Below are positions 15,712-24,098 of a stretch of DNA of 64,000 nucleotides, piece by piece; positions within the stretch are counted from its first letter, which is position 1; each line of letters starts with the position of its first letter. The notes under the pieces were generated by a model. The model saw only the letters and a list, made by a program, of their open reading frames with translations. It was not told where the DNA came from and searched no databases. A program made the position numbers and the translations under genes. The stretch is from Streptomyces nymphaeiformis (lineage in GTDB: Bacteria > Actinomycetota > Actinomycetes > Streptomycetales > Streptomycetaceae): positions 558,001 through 622,000 of the forward strand of contig NZ_JACHJY010000005.1 of NCBI RefSeq assembly GCF_014203895.1, in the 5' to 3' direction.

Positions 15712-16727
15712 TGAGCTCCACCGAGAAGAAGAACCTCCTGGACCCGGGCTTCGAGCTCACGCTCCGCCCCATGCGCTACCCGGACTTCTACGAGCGCTAC
15801 CGGGACGCCATCAAGAACACCTGGACCGTGGAGGAGGTCGACCTCCACTCGGACGTCGCCGACCTCGCCAAGCTCACCCCCGGTGAGCAGCACATGATCG
15901 GCCGTCTGGTCGCGTTCTTCGCGACGGGCGACTCGATCGTGGCGAACAACCTGGTGCTGACGCTCTACAAGCACATCAACTCCCCGGAGGCGCGGCTGTA
16001 CCTGAGCCGTCAGCTCTTCGAGGAGGCGGTCCACGTCCAGTTCTACCTGACGCTCCTGGACACGTACCTGCCCGACCCGGACGACCGCGCCGCCGCGTTC
16101 GCCGCCGTCGAGAACATCCCCTCCATCCGCGAGAAGGCGCAGTTCTGCTTCAAGTGGATGGACTCGGTCGAGAAGATCGAGAAGCTGGAGACGGCCGCCG
16201 ACCGCCGCCGCTTCCTGCTGAACCTGATCTGCTTCGCCGCGTGCATCGAGGGCCTGTTCTTCTACGGCGCCTTCGCGTACGTCTACTGGTTCCGCTCCCG
16301 CGGCCTGCTCCACGGCCTGGCGACCGGCACCAACTGGGTGTTCCGCGACGAGACGATGCACATGAACTTCGCCTTCGAGGTCGTGGACACCGTCCGCAAG
16401 GAGGAGCCGGAGCTCTTCGACGACGCGCTCCAGCAGCAGGTCACGGACATGCTGAAGGAGGCCGTCGAGGCCGAGCTGCAGTTCGGCCGCGACCTGTGTG
16501 GCGACGGCCTGCCGGGCATGAACACCGAGTCGATGCGCGAGTACCTCCAGTGCGTCGCCGACCAGCGCCTCCAGCGCCTCGGCTTCGCCCCGGTGTTCGG
16601 CTCCGAGAACCCCTTCTCCTTCATGGAGCTCCAGGGCGTCCAGGAGCTCACGAACTTCTTCGAGCGCCGCCCGTCCGCCTACCAGGTGGCGGTCGAGGGC
16701 TCGGTGGACCTCGACGAGGACTTCTAG
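15711..16727 (+). CDS. nrdB: Ribonucleoside-diphosphate reductase, class Ia small subunit
   Basis: A 338-residue ferritin-like beta subunit that generates the tyrosyl radical for NrdA. Iron ligands lie in motifs such as RQLFEEAVHVQFY and RDETMHMNFAFEV, within a helical bundle. The length matches NrdB proteins of about 340 residues. The C-terminal acidic VDLDEDF would dock into the large subunit. It starts on the last base of the nrdA stop (TAATG), so the two are made together. A strong bidirectional terminator follows 10 bases after the stop. Confidence 0.94.
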   Translation: MSSTEKKNLLDPGFELTLRPMRYPDFYERYRDAIKNTWTVEEVDLHSDVADLAKLTPGEQHMIGRLVAFFATGDSIVANNLVLTLYKHINSPEARLYLSRQLFEEAVHVQFYLTLLDTYLPDPDDRAAAFAAVENIPSIREKAQFCFKWMDSVEKIEKLETAADRRRFLLNLICFAACIEGLFFYGAFAYVYWFRSRGLLHGLATGTNWVFRDETMHMNFAFEVVDTVRKEEPELFDDALQQQVTDMLKEAVEAELQFGRDLCGDGLPGMNTESMREYLQCVADQRLQRLGFAPVFGSENPFSFMELQGVQELTNFFERRPSAYQVAVEGSVDLDEDF

Positions 16728-16737
16728 CCGGTACGTG

Positions 16738-16773
16738 AAAGGGCCCCGCTCCTGGTGAGGAGCGGGGCCCTTT
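16738..16773. terminator. Bidirectional terminator between nrdB and def
   Basis: A perfect 16-base stem (16738-16753 with 16758-16773) with a GGTG loop. It begins AAAGGGCCCCG and ends with CGGGGCCCTTT, so both strands carry a short T run. It lies between convergent genes. Confidence 0.9.
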
Positions 16774-16790
16774 CCCATGAGCGCCCGGGA

Positions 16791-17423
16791 TCAGTCGTTC
16801 GGGACCGTCTCGTAGCGCGGGGTGCCCTCGGCCATCTGGCGCAGGGCGTCCTTGCGGTCGCGCTTGGAGAGCTTGTCGATGTACAGGAAGCCGTACAGGT
16901 GGTCCGTCTCGTGCTGGAGGCAGCGGGCGAAGTAGCCGGTGCCGCGCACCTTGATCGGGTTGCCCTGGGCGTCCTGGCCGTGGACCTCCGCGTAGTCGGG
17001 GCGGGCCAGCTCGGCGTAGGCCGTCGGCACGGACAGGCAGCCCTCGTTGGACTCGTCCAGGACGCGCAGCTCGGCCGGGAGCTCCTGGAGGACGGGGTTG
17101 ATCACGACACCGGTGTGCCGGACGCCCTCGTCGTCGGGGCAGTCGTAGACGAAGACCTTGAGGTCCACACCGATCTGGTTCGCGGCCAGGCCCACGCCCT
17201 CGGCGGCCTTCTGGCTGGCGAACATGTCGTCGATGAGCTTCGCCAGCTCGTCGTCGAACTCGGTGACGTCCTTGCACTCGCGGTGGAGGACGGGGTTGCC
17301 GACGACCGTGATCGGGCGGGCCGTGCCGCGCTCGCGGTAGGCGAGCTCCCGCGCCTCGCAGTCCTCCGTGTCCACGACGAAGCCGTCGTTGATCGTCTGC
17401 TCGTCCGTCTCCTGCTGCGCCAT
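16791..17423 (-). CDS. def: Peptide deformylase
   Basis: A 210-residue iron-dependent hydrolase that removes the formyl group from nascent peptides. All three catalytic motifs are present: GVGLAANQIG (motif 1), EGCLSV (motif 2, metal Cys) and QHETDHLYG (motif 3, metal histidines and catalytic Glu). An N-terminal extension of about 35 residues precedes the catalytic core. The gene is convergent with nrdB and downstream of the TPR gene on the same strand, about 70 bases away. It is a housekeeping enzyme; Streptomyces usually carry several copies. Confidence 0.95.
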   Translation of the reverse strand: MAQQETDEQTINDGFVVDTEDCEARELAYRERGTARPITVVGNPVLHRECKDVTEFDDELAKLIDDMFASQKAAEGVGLAANQIGVDLKVFVYDCPDDEGVRHTGVVINPVLQELPAELRVLDESNEGCLSVPTAYAELARPDYAEVHGQDAQGNPIKVRGTGYFARCLQHETDHLYGFLYIDKLSKRDRKDALRQMAEGTPRYETVPND

Positions 17424-17490
17424 GTCCGGCCGCGCCCTTCTGAAAACCCGATTCCGTCGAAGGACAGCCTACGGGGCCGGGGCCCTGGCC

Positions 17491-18471
17491 TCAGCAGACC
17501 TCTTCCAGATCACGCCATTCCCGGCTGTCCGGGCTGTCCGCCACCCAGCCGTCGAGGAGCCCGCGCACCAGGCCCGCCGGGGCCGCGATGCCGCACTCGC
17601 GCTCCGGGACCCAGAGCTCCCCGGGCGAGCGGTGGCCGAGCGGTCCGGGGTGCCCGGGCTCGCTGTGGTCGTGCGGGTCGGAGTGCTCGCCCTCGCCCTC
17701 GGCGCTCGGCATCGTCGACTCGGAGCAGGCGCGGCAGAGCAGCCGCACGGAGGACGACCAGTCCTCCGCGGCGAACCCGGCCTCGGCGGCCAGCTGCTCC
17801 AGTGCGTCCCGGTCCGCCTCGGTGGCCGCCTCCAGGAGGACCACCCAGGTGGGGACGGGGGACGGCGCCCACAGCTCGATCTCGTCGAAGACGGGGTAGG
17901 AGGGGCCCGCGGTGGTGGTCCGCTCGCCGTTCGGCACGCCGTCGTGGAGGACGACCTCGCCCCAGCGGCGGCCGGAGGACGGCAGCGGGATGGAGAGGAC
18001 CTCGATCCGGGCCGGGTCGAGCCGGCGGCCCCACACGACCTCCGCCTCGCCCTCGGGCGAGAGGCGGACGGCGGCGCTGCCCAGCTCCATGCCGGCGGGC
18101 TCGCCGGTGCCGCCGGCGGCGCCGGGGACCTTCAGGCCGTAGGCCTGCCAGGCCCGGCGGGCCAGCGGCCAGTCCTGCAGGGCGGTGGCGGCGATGCCGA
18201 CGTTCCACCAGTCCGGGGCGCCGGTCTCCTTGTCGAGGAGCGCGACGGCGCGCAGCCCGGCGGCCCGGGCCTGCTCCCAGTCGTGCCGGAACTTGTGCAG
18301 CAGCGCCAGGTTGAACCAGGACTCGGAGAGCCAGGGCTCCAGATCCGCCGCGCGCGTCAGAAGTGCACCCGCGTCCTCGTACCGGCCGTCGCCGATCAGC
18401 GTGAACGCGCGGTCGGTGGCCTGCCGCCACGAGGCGGAGGGCCGATGCCGTACCTTCCCGAAGATCTTCAC
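17491..18471 (-). CDS. Tetratricopeptide-repeat protein
   Basis: A 326-residue cytoplasmic protein with two or three TPR-like helical repeats in the first 120 residues (RAFTLIGDGRYEDAGALLTRA, SWFNLALLHKFRHDWEQAR and NVGIAATALQDWPLARRAW). The rest lacks a recognised enzymatic motif but has several Cys, acidic and Trp-rich segments. TPR proteins serve as scaffolds for protein interactions; no partner is evident. The nearest same-strand gene downstream is def, but a shared function is not implied. It appears conserved and intact; function unknown. Confidence 0.72.
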   Translation of the reverse strand: MKIFGKVRHRPSASWRQATDRAFTLIGDGRYEDAGALLTRAADLEPWLSESWFNLALLHKFRHDWEQARAAGLRAVALLDKETGAPDWWNVGIAATALQDWPLARRAWQAYGLKVPGAAGGTGEPAGMELGSAAVRLSPEGEAEVVWGRRLDPARIEVLSIPLPSSGRRWGEVVLHDGVPNGERTTTAGPSYPVFDEIELWAPSPVPTWVVLLEAATEADRDALEQLAAEAGFAAEDWSSSVRLLCRACSESTMPSAEGEGEHSDPHDHSEPGHPGPLGHRSPGELWVPERECGIAAPAGLVRGLLDGWVADSPDSREWRDLEEVC

Positions 18472-18550
18472 GATTCCCGCCTGCCGGTCGCTTCACCCTC
18501 TTGTTCGCATCCAACCATGCCCGGTCGGACGCGCGCTCATTACCCATGGG

Positions 18551-19807
18551 TTACCCAGGGACCGCCGAGGTCACCCCAGGGGCTCCGCCGCGTGCCAGGA
18601 CCCTGGCCAGGCATTCGACGACATCCGGGTGATAGTCGCGGGCGGTGCCGAGCCTGAGCCGTTCCAGGGCCCCGAGGGCGGCGCCCGCGCCGTCGCCCGC
18701 GAGGTCGTCGTAGGCGTTCACGGCCCGGACGATCCGGGCGGCCGGCGGCTGCTCGCGGTACGGGTCCGCCTGCCGCTCCACGACGACGGCGACGGCCTCG
18801 GGGACGCCGGTCCTGCGGACGACCTCGCCGCCCAGGAGCGCGATGCGGCGCTGGTCCTCGGCCGGGAGGAGGGCGGTGGCGCCGCCCTCGACGGGGTCGA
18901 CGAGGGAGAGCTGGCCGATGTCGTGCATGAGCGCCGCGTGCTCCAGGACGGTCAGCTCGGTCCCGGACAGGCCCAGCTCGCGCCCGACGGCCGCGCTGAG
19001 GGCGGCGACCCGGTGGGCGTGCCCCGGCGGGGTGCAGCCGGCGATCTCGGTGGCGCGGGCGAGGGAGGCGATGGTCTGCCGGTTGACGGTCCGCACGGCC
19101 GCGTACCGCCGGAAGGAGAGCTGGGTGAGCAGGAGCGGGACGGCGAGGACGGGCAGGGCCCAGAGTCCGGCGGCGGCGACGCCGAGCGCCATGACGGTGC
19201 CGGTGGCGCAGACGGCGGAGCCGATGCCGAGGAAGGCGCGGAGTTCGTCGCGCAGGAGGGGGCCGTACGGGAATCCGGTGCGGGCGCGCAGGAGGAGGGC
19301 GGCGAGCACGGCGTCGCAGAGGGCGGTCAGGACGAGCAGGAGGACCAGGAAGAGGGCGTACGCCGGGCCCTGGCCGAGGTACCGGGTGACGGCACCCGCG
19401 TTGTAGAGGGGCTGGAAGCAGAGGGCGGCGAAGCCGACGGTGAGGACGCGGCGGGCGAAGTGGTCGAGGCCGGGGCCCCGGCCCCGGGCGATGTGCGGGA
19501 CGATCCCGGCGAGCCCCGCGGCGACGACGACGGCGACGGTCTGGAGGACGCCGTGGGTGGTGGCGTGGCCGGCGCTGGTGCCGAGCAGGGCGTACGCGAG
19601 GGCTCCGGCGGCGCCGAGCGGCGCGGGCTCCCGTTCCCCGGGTGCGGCGCCCCAGCGGGCGAGCTCGCCGAGGGCGATGAGGGTGCCGAAGGCGAGGGCG
19701 TTGCCGGGTTCGTCGAGGCCGTACCAGAGGGTGGCGCCGAAGCCGGTGAGGCCGAGGAGGAGCGCGGCGCCGCGCACGGCGCCGACGGTGGACGCCCCGG
19801 GTCTCAC
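18551..19807 (-). CDS. Membrane HD-domain protein with degenerate HD-GYP site
   Basis: A 418-residue protein with about eight N-terminal membrane segments (residues 1-200) and a C-terminal HD domain. HAHRV and LMHDIGQL keep part of the metal site. Where the neighbour has HHHERMDGSGYPYG, this protein reads VVVERQADPYREQ, so the GYP motif and adjacent histidines are lost and the HD-x-x-K lysine is Gln. It is probably not an active cyclic-di-GMP phosphodiesterase. The GTG start overlaps the stop of the HD-GYP gene (GTGA on the minus strand), so the pair is translationally coupled and may form a complex. Confidence 0.78.
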   Translation of the reverse strand: MRPGASTVGAVRGAALLLGLTGFGATLWYGLDEPGNALAFGTLIALGELARWGAAPGEREPAPLGAAGALAYALLGTSAGHATTHGVLQTVAVVVAAGLAGIVPHIARGRGPGLDHFARRVLTVGFAALCFQPLYNAGAVTRYLGQGPAYALFLVLLLVLTALCDAVLAALLLRARTGFPYGPLLRDELRAFLGIGSAVCATGTVMALGVAAAGLWALPVLAVPLLLTQLSFRRYAAVRTVNRQTIASLARATEIAGCTPPGHAHRVAALSAAVGRELGLSGTELTVLEHAALMHDIGQLSLVDPVEGGATALLPAEDQRRIALLGGEVVRRTGVPEAVAVVVERQADPYREQPPAARIVRAVNAYDDLAGDGAGAALGALERLRLGTARDYHPDVVECLARVLARGGAPGVTSAVPG

Positions 19808-21198
19808 GCGGGCTCCTTGGCGGCCGGCGCGGGGAGGGGTTCGCGCGGCGGCGGGACCTGCTCGGGCTGCGGTTCCGGCTGGGGGGCGGTCTCGTCGGCG
19901 GTGACGGCGGGCTGCCAGCCGTGCCGGTCGAGGGCCTGGACGAGGGCGGTGACCATCCGGGGGTCGAACTGGGTGCCGGCGCAGCGTTCCAGTTCGGCGA
20001 GGGCGGTGGGCACGGGGCGGGCCCGGCTGTAGGAGCGGGTGGAGGTCATGGCGTCGAAGGCGTCGGCGACGGCGACGACCCGGGCGAACTCGGGGATCTG
20101 CTCGCCGTGGAGCCCGTACGGGTAGCCGCTGCCGTCCATCCGTTCGTGGTGGTGGAGGATCGCGGCCCGCGCCTCGCCGAGGAAGCCGATGCCGCGGACC
20201 ATCTCGTGGCCGTACTCGGGGTGCAGTTCGATGACCCGGCGTTCCTCGGGGGTGAGGGGCCCGTCCTTGGTGAGCACCCGAGTGGGGACGCCGAGCTTGC
20301 CGACGTCGTGGAGGATGCCGGCGAAGCGGACGACATCGAGGCGGTCGTCGGCCATGCCGAGCTCACGGGCGATCAGGACGGAGGCGTGGCCGACGCGTTC
20401 GCTGTGGCCGCGGGTGTAGGTGTCCTTGATGTCGACGGCCTGGACGAGGGCGCGGATGGTGGCCTGGTGGGCGGCGCGCTCGCGGTGGTACTGGGCGAAG
20501 ACCCAGCAGGAGATGTACATGGGGAGGAGCACGAAGAGCGCCGCGACGGGGCCGTACGTGCTGCGCCAGAGGACGGCCATCATGAGTCCGGCGAGGCCGT
20601 GGACGGTGTGCGGGGCGAGGGACCGGCCGAGGAGGCCGCGCCAGGCGGCCCGCGGGGGGAGTCCGCCGGCCGTCGCCCGGATGCCGCCGTCGAGCGCGGT
20701 GAGGACCAGGCAGAAGGCGAGGGCGGCGGCGCCGGCGGGCAGCAGCGCGTACGGCAGGTCGGGGGCGTCCGGGCCGCGGCCGAGGGCGGTGGGGCCGCCG
20801 AGGGCTTCGGCGGTCAGGGCGGCGGCCCAGACGGCGAGGGCCGTGGCGGCGGCCCGCCAGGCGCGGCGGGGTGCGGCGGGGGGTTCCTCGACACGGGCGA
20901 GGAGGCTGCCGGGGATCGCGGCGAGCGCGGCGGCGGCGGGCGGCAGGAGCAGCGCGGAGGCGAGGAGCACGGGGAAGAAGGAGCCGGTGCCCATGGGGAC
21001 GGAGCCGCCGAGCGCGCGGCCGATGAGACGGCAGCGGGCGGGCAGTTCGCAGAGCGCGTACAGGGCGGCGAGGAGTGCGACCGTGCCCCAGGGGACGGCG
21101 GCGCCGGGGCGCAGCGCGGGCAGGACGCAGGTCCCGGCGCCGAGCAGGGCGCAGCCGATGTACACACGGGCCGCTCGCGGAATGACCTTCACGCCCAT
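19804..21198 (-). CDS. Membrane HD-GYP domain protein (putative cyclic-di-GMP phosphodiesterase)
   Basis: A protein of about 464 residues with some eight N-terminal membrane helices and a full C-terminal HD-GYP domain. It shows GHSERVGHASVLIA, ILHDVGKLGVP and HHHERMDGSGYPYGLHGEQIP. HD-GYP enzymes degrade cyclic di-GMP, which in Streptomyces controls development through BldD and WhiG; that link is inference. A proline/glutamine-rich tail ends the protein. I chose the ATG at 21196-21198 (MGVKVIPRA) because ACAGG lies upstream. ATG at 21261 and TTG at 21273 are longer alternatives without a ribosome-binding site. Coupled to the degenerate HD gene downstream. Confidence 0.8.
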   Translation of the reverse strand: MGVKVIPRAARVYIGCALLGAGTCVLPALRPGAAVPWGTVALLAALYALCELPARCRLIGRALGGSVPMGTGSFFPVLLASALLLPPAAAALAAIPGSLLARVEEPPAAPRRAWRAAATALAVWAAALTAEALGGPTALGRGPDAPDLPYALLPAGAAALAFCLVLTALDGGIRATAGGLPPRAAWRGLLGRSLAPHTVHGLAGLMMAVLWRSTYGPVAALFVLLPMYISCWVFAQYHRERAAHQATIRALVQAVDIKDTYTRGHSERVGHASVLIARELGMADDRLDVVRFAGILHDVGKLGVPTRVLTKDGPLTPEERRVIELHPEYGHEMVRGIGFLGEARAAILHHHERMDGSGYPYGLHGEQIPEFARVVAVADAFDAMTSTRSYSRARPVPTALAELERCAGTQFDPRMVTALVQALDRHGWQPAVTADETAPQPEPQPEQVPPPREPLPAPAAKEPA

Positions 21199-21343
21199 CA
21201 CGCCTGTCACGCTAGCGAGTTGGGCGGCCGGCGACGGCGCGGTCGGAGTGATTCGCACCATCGGGTGATACAAGCTGATATATGCGCGGGGCCGCCGCGA
21301 GCGTGTCGCGACGGCCTTCCGCTCCCCTGTCGGTGCGGGGGTG

Positions 21344-21661
21344 CTACTCCTGCGGGGCCGGTGTCGTCGGGGCGTTCACCGTGATGTCCTGCTCGGGGAC
21401 CAGGTGTCCGCCGCGGATCAGGTCGATCCGGCCCATGACCTTGGCGCGCAGGTCGGTGGGGACGTCGTCACTGCCGCAGCAGCGCTTGACGAGCTTCTTC
21501 ACCGCCTGTTCGAGGCCGTACTTCTCCAGGCACGGGGAGCACTCCTCGAAGTGCACCTCGAACTTGGTGCAGTCGCTGTCGGGCATCTCATGGTCGAGGA
21601 ACTCGTAGAGATGATCCAGGACCTCTGAGCAATCCGTCTCGTGCGGCTCTCCGCAGCTCAT
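21344..21661 (-). CDS. rsrA: Anti-sigma factor RsrA (thiol redox sensor)
   Basis: A 105-residue zinc-binding anti-sigma factor of the ZAS family that holds sigma-R inactive in reduced cells. The metal and redox residues of S. coelicolor RsrA are at the same positions: C3, H7, C11, C31, H37, C41 and C44 (the last three in HFEECSPC), with C61-C62 nearby. Oxidation (C11 with C44 in the known protein) releases zinc and sigma-R. The ATG overlaps the sigR stop by ATGA, so both are made from one transcript initiated at the sigma-R promoter. Confidence 0.95.
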   Translation of the reverse strand: MSCGEPHETDCSEVLDHLYEFLDHEMPDSDCTKFEVHFEECSPCLEKYGLEQAVKKLVKRCCGSDDVPTDLRAKVMGRIDLIRGGHLVPEQDITVNAPTTPAPQE

Positions 21662-22479
21662 GAGCCCGAGCCTTTCAGATCGTTCGACGACTCTCCGGCG
21701 CCCGCGGGTACCAGCCCGCGGTCGCGAGCGTAGTCCTCGAGCATGCCGCGCAGCTGGCGGCGGCCCCGGTGCAGTCGGGACATCACCGTACCGATGGGTG
21801 TCCCCATGATGTCCGCGATCTCCTTGTACGCAAAGCCCTCGACATCGGCGAGATAGACGGCGATGCGGAACTCCTCGGGAATCGCCTGGAGCGCTTCCTT
21901 CACGTCGGAGTCGGGGAGGTGGTCGAGCGCCTGCGACTCGGCGGAGCGCAGACCGGTCGACATGTGCGACTCGGCACGGGCGAGCTGCCAGTCCTCGATC
22001 TCCTCGGCGGCGCTGCGCTGGGGCTCGCGCTGCTTCTTGCGGTACGAGTTGATGAAGGTGTTCGTGAGGATGCGGTACAGCCAGGCCTTGAGGTTCGTAC
22101 CCTCGCGGAACTGGTGGAAGGATCCGTACGCCTTGGCGTAGGTCTCCTGCACCAGGTCCTCCGCGTCCGCGGGGTTGCGCGTCATGCGCAGCGCGGCCGA
22201 GTACATCTGGTCGAGGTAGCCGAGGGCGTCCCGTTCGAAGCGCGCGTTGCGCTCCTCGGTCGTCTCCTCGGGGCCGTCGTCGGTCCCTGTGTCGGTCCCA
22301 GTGACCGGACCCACCTCCTCCAGCGCGGCGGCGAGCCCGAGGGCGGACCCGCTCGTTTCGGAGGATAGACGAGGAACCGCTCCGCCCGCCGCCCGAATCG
22401 GGGCGGTCCTGGGTGCGGGCAGCACTGTCCAGTCGAGGTCAGCGGCCTGCGCACGCTCTGGGCAGATGGTCGAACCCAT
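21658..22479 (-). CDS. sigR: ECF sigma factor SigR (with long sigma-R' form)
   Basis: An RNA polymerase sigma factor for disulfide and translation-antibiotic stress. Region 2 (DQMYSAALRMTRNPADAEDLVQ) and region 4 (IPEEFRIAVYLADVEGFAYKEI) are intact. From GTG 22312-22314 it gives the normal sigma-R of about 218 residues. From ATG 22477-22479 it gives a form with exactly 55 extra N-terminal residues, matching the length of the unstable, induced sigma-R' extension described in S. coelicolor. The extension contains MGSTICPERAQ. The longer frame from 22557 has no ribosome-binding site. Negative feedback comes from RsrA, encoded immediately downstream. Confidence 0.93.
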   Translation of the reverse strand: MGSTICPERAQAADLDWTVLPAPRTAPIRAAGGAVPRLSSETSGSALGLAAALEEVGPVTGTDTGTDDGPEETTEERNARFERDALGYLDQMYSAALRMTRNPADAEDLVQETYAKAYGSFHQFREGTNLKAWLYRILTNTFINSYRKKQREPQRSAAEEIEDWQLARAESHMSTGLRSAESQALDHLPDSDVKEALQAIPEEFRIAVYLADVEGFAYKEIADIMGTPIGTVMSRLHRGRRQLRGMLEDYARDRGLVPAGAGESSNDLKGSGS

Positions 22480-22523
22480 GCGACGGACTCCCTCTTCCTT
22501 GCTCTCACACCGACGCTCTCCAC

Positions 22524-22549
22524 AACAGTGGTCACCGGCGTCGCATTCC
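22524..22549 (-). promoter_or_regulatory. Sigma-R dependent promoter of sigR
   Basis: On the minus strand GGAAT (22549-22545) and GTT (22526-22524) are separated by exactly 18 bases, the consensus of sigma-R promoters. Transcription would start about 40 bases before the long-form ATG, giving positive autoregulation. Confidence 0.85.
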
Positions 22550-22566
22550 CGGTGCACGCGGTGAAG

Positions 22567-23199
22567 TCAGCGGAGGGCGGTGATCCACTTCGTGACGCCG
22601 TCGACGAGGACGGCGAGCGCCTCGTCCTGGGTCAGCGGCGCGCGCTTGGGGATCGCGAAGCCGTGGTCCCCGTACGGGATCTCCACGAGCTCGTACGGCC
22701 CTTCCGGGTACTCCTCGGGCCGCCCGAAGGTGTCGTTGCCGCCCTGGACGACGAGCGTGGGCAGTCCCGTGGTCAGGAGCTCCTCGGCGCGGGACCGCTC
22801 GGGCCTGCCCGGCGGGTGGAGCGGGAAGCTCAGGGCGAGGACGGCCGGCGCGCCGAGTTCGCGGCCGGTCCGGCAGGCGACCCGGGCGCCGGCGCTGCGG
22901 CCGCCGGCGACCACCGGGAGGCCGGGCCCGGCGAGGGCCGGCCAGAGGCCGCGCCAGCCGGTGTCGAGGGTCTTCGGCGCGGGCGCGACCTTCTTGCCGG
23001 CGACCCGCCAGGGCTGCTCGACGAGGGCGACGGTCACGCCGTGCGCGGGCAGAGCGGCCGCGAGGGCCTGGAGGTCGCGGGCCTCGACGCCGCCGCCGGC
23101 GCCGTGGCCGAGGGCGAGGACGGTCCAGGGCTTCGTCCCGGCGTACCAGGTGATGCGTGCCTCACCGGCGTCGGTGAAGACGGTCTCGTACTGTGTCAC
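22567..23199 (-). CDS. Alpha/beta hydrolase (KANL3/Tex30-like)
   Basis: A 210-residue alpha/beta hydrolase. The oxyanion segment LALGHGAGGG is near residue 30, the nucleophile elbow is GGRSAGA (about residue 99), a late Asp is in QGGNDTFG and the His is in YGDHGF. The family pattern is that of small dienelactone-hydrolase-like enzymes related to Tex30/KANL3; the substrate is unknown. It stands just upstream of the sigR promoter on the same strand, and no terminator is seen between them. Some transcription into sigR from here is possible. Confidence 0.82.
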   Translation of the reverse strand: MTQYETVFTDAGEARITWYAGTKPWTVLALGHGAGGGVEARDLQALAAALPAHGVTVALVEQPWRVAGKKVAPAPKTLDTGWRGLWPALAGPGLPVVAGGRSAGARVACRTGRELGAPAVLALSFPLHPPGRPERSRAEELLTTGLPTLVVQGGNDTFGRPEEYPEGPYELVEIPYGDHGFAIPKRAPLTQDEALAVLVDGVTKWITALR

Positions 23200-23232
23200 G
23201 TCCCCATCCTGCCGTCCGTCGCTCCCGGATCG

Positions 23233-24048
23233 TCAGAACAGCGTGCCGACCTCCGGTCCCGACAACTCCTCCAGGAGCTCGGGGCCGTTGTTGCGGACGT
23301 TGCTGACGGCGGTCGCGACCGGGTAGGCCCGCATCAGGCCCTCCGGCGGCGGGGCGAGGAGTCCGCGCAGTTCCTCGGGGTCGGTGCGCGCCGGGTCGAG
23401 CCAGGCGTCCCAGCGGTCCTCGGTCAGCATGAGCGGCATCCGGGGGTGGATGTCGGCGAGCGAGCGCGGGCCCTCGGCCGGGGCGACGCCCAGCGGGCCG
23501 GTCTCGGCCTCGGTGGTGATCACCGAGCAGGTCGCCCACCACGCGGAGGGGTGCTCGGGGGGCAGCGTCGCGTCCCGCCAGAACTCGTAGATCCCGGCCA
23601 TCGCGAAGACGGAGCCGTCCGCCGGGGTCACGAAGTACGGCTGCTTCCGGGGCCGCTTCTTCTTGCCCTCGACCTCCAGGTCGCGCTCGGCGGCCGCGGT
23701 CACCCATTCGTAGTAGCCGTCGGCGGGCAGGATGCAGCGGCGCGACCGGAAGGCGCGCTTGAAGGAGGGCTTCTCGTCCACGGTCTCCGCGCGCGCGTTG
23801 ATCATCCGGGCGGCGCCCTCCGGCGACTTCGCCCAGGACGGCACGAGCCCCCATTTCAGGGCGCGCAGCTGGCGAACCGGGCGTGGGGATCCGGCGTCTT
23901 TCAGAGGACGCTCCAGTACGGCCCAGACCTCTTTGGTGGGGGCCACGTTCCAGTCGGGGGCCAGGGTCTCCTCGGGCTCCCACTTCTCGATCCCGAAGAC
24001 GTCGACGAGGTCTTCGGGCCGCCGACTCGATGCATACCGTCCGCACAT
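23233..24048 (-). CDS. SRAP/HMCES-YedK family protein (abasic-site shield)
   Basis: A 271-residue SOS-response-associated peptidase domain protein. Start chosen at the ATG giving MCGRY, because removal of Met must expose Cys2, which forms the thiazolidine crosslink to abasic sites in single-stranded DNA. The other active residues are also visible: the Asn of WNVAPT (about N34), the Glu of GYYEW and the His of IHPRMP. It protects replication from abasic lesions. It diverges from the next gene with about 50 bases between starts; no LexA-type box was seen there. The stop is about 34 bases from the alpha/beta hydrolase start. Confidence 0.9.
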   Translation of the reverse strand: MCGRYASSRRPEDLVDVFGIEKWEPEETLAPDWNVAPTKEVWAVLERPLKDAGSPRPVRQLRALKWGLVPSWAKSPEGAARMINARAETVDEKPSFKRAFRSRRCILPADGYYEWVTAAAERDLEVEGKKKRPRKQPYFVTPADGSVFAMAGIYEFWRDATLPPEHPSAWWATCSVITTEAETGPLGVAPAEGPRSLADIHPRMPLMLTEDRWDAWLDPARTDPEELRGLLAPPPEGLMRAYPVATAVSNVRNNGPELLEELSGPEVGTLF

Positions 24049-24098
24049 ACGTGCCACACTGCCACGTTCCCGCCCCCGACCGAGGAGTCGTCCGCCAA

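Noticed and set aside
21199..21273. N-terminal extension of the HD-GYP protein from a TTG at 21273 or ATG at 21261
   Set aside because: No ribosome-binding site for either; the ATG at 21196-21198 has one and starts just before the first basic/hydrophobic stretch.
24049..24098. ACGTG...CACGT repeat between SRAP and M50 genes as a possible LexA box
   Set aside because: It does not match the actinobacterial LexA consensus; five-base arms are too short to trust.
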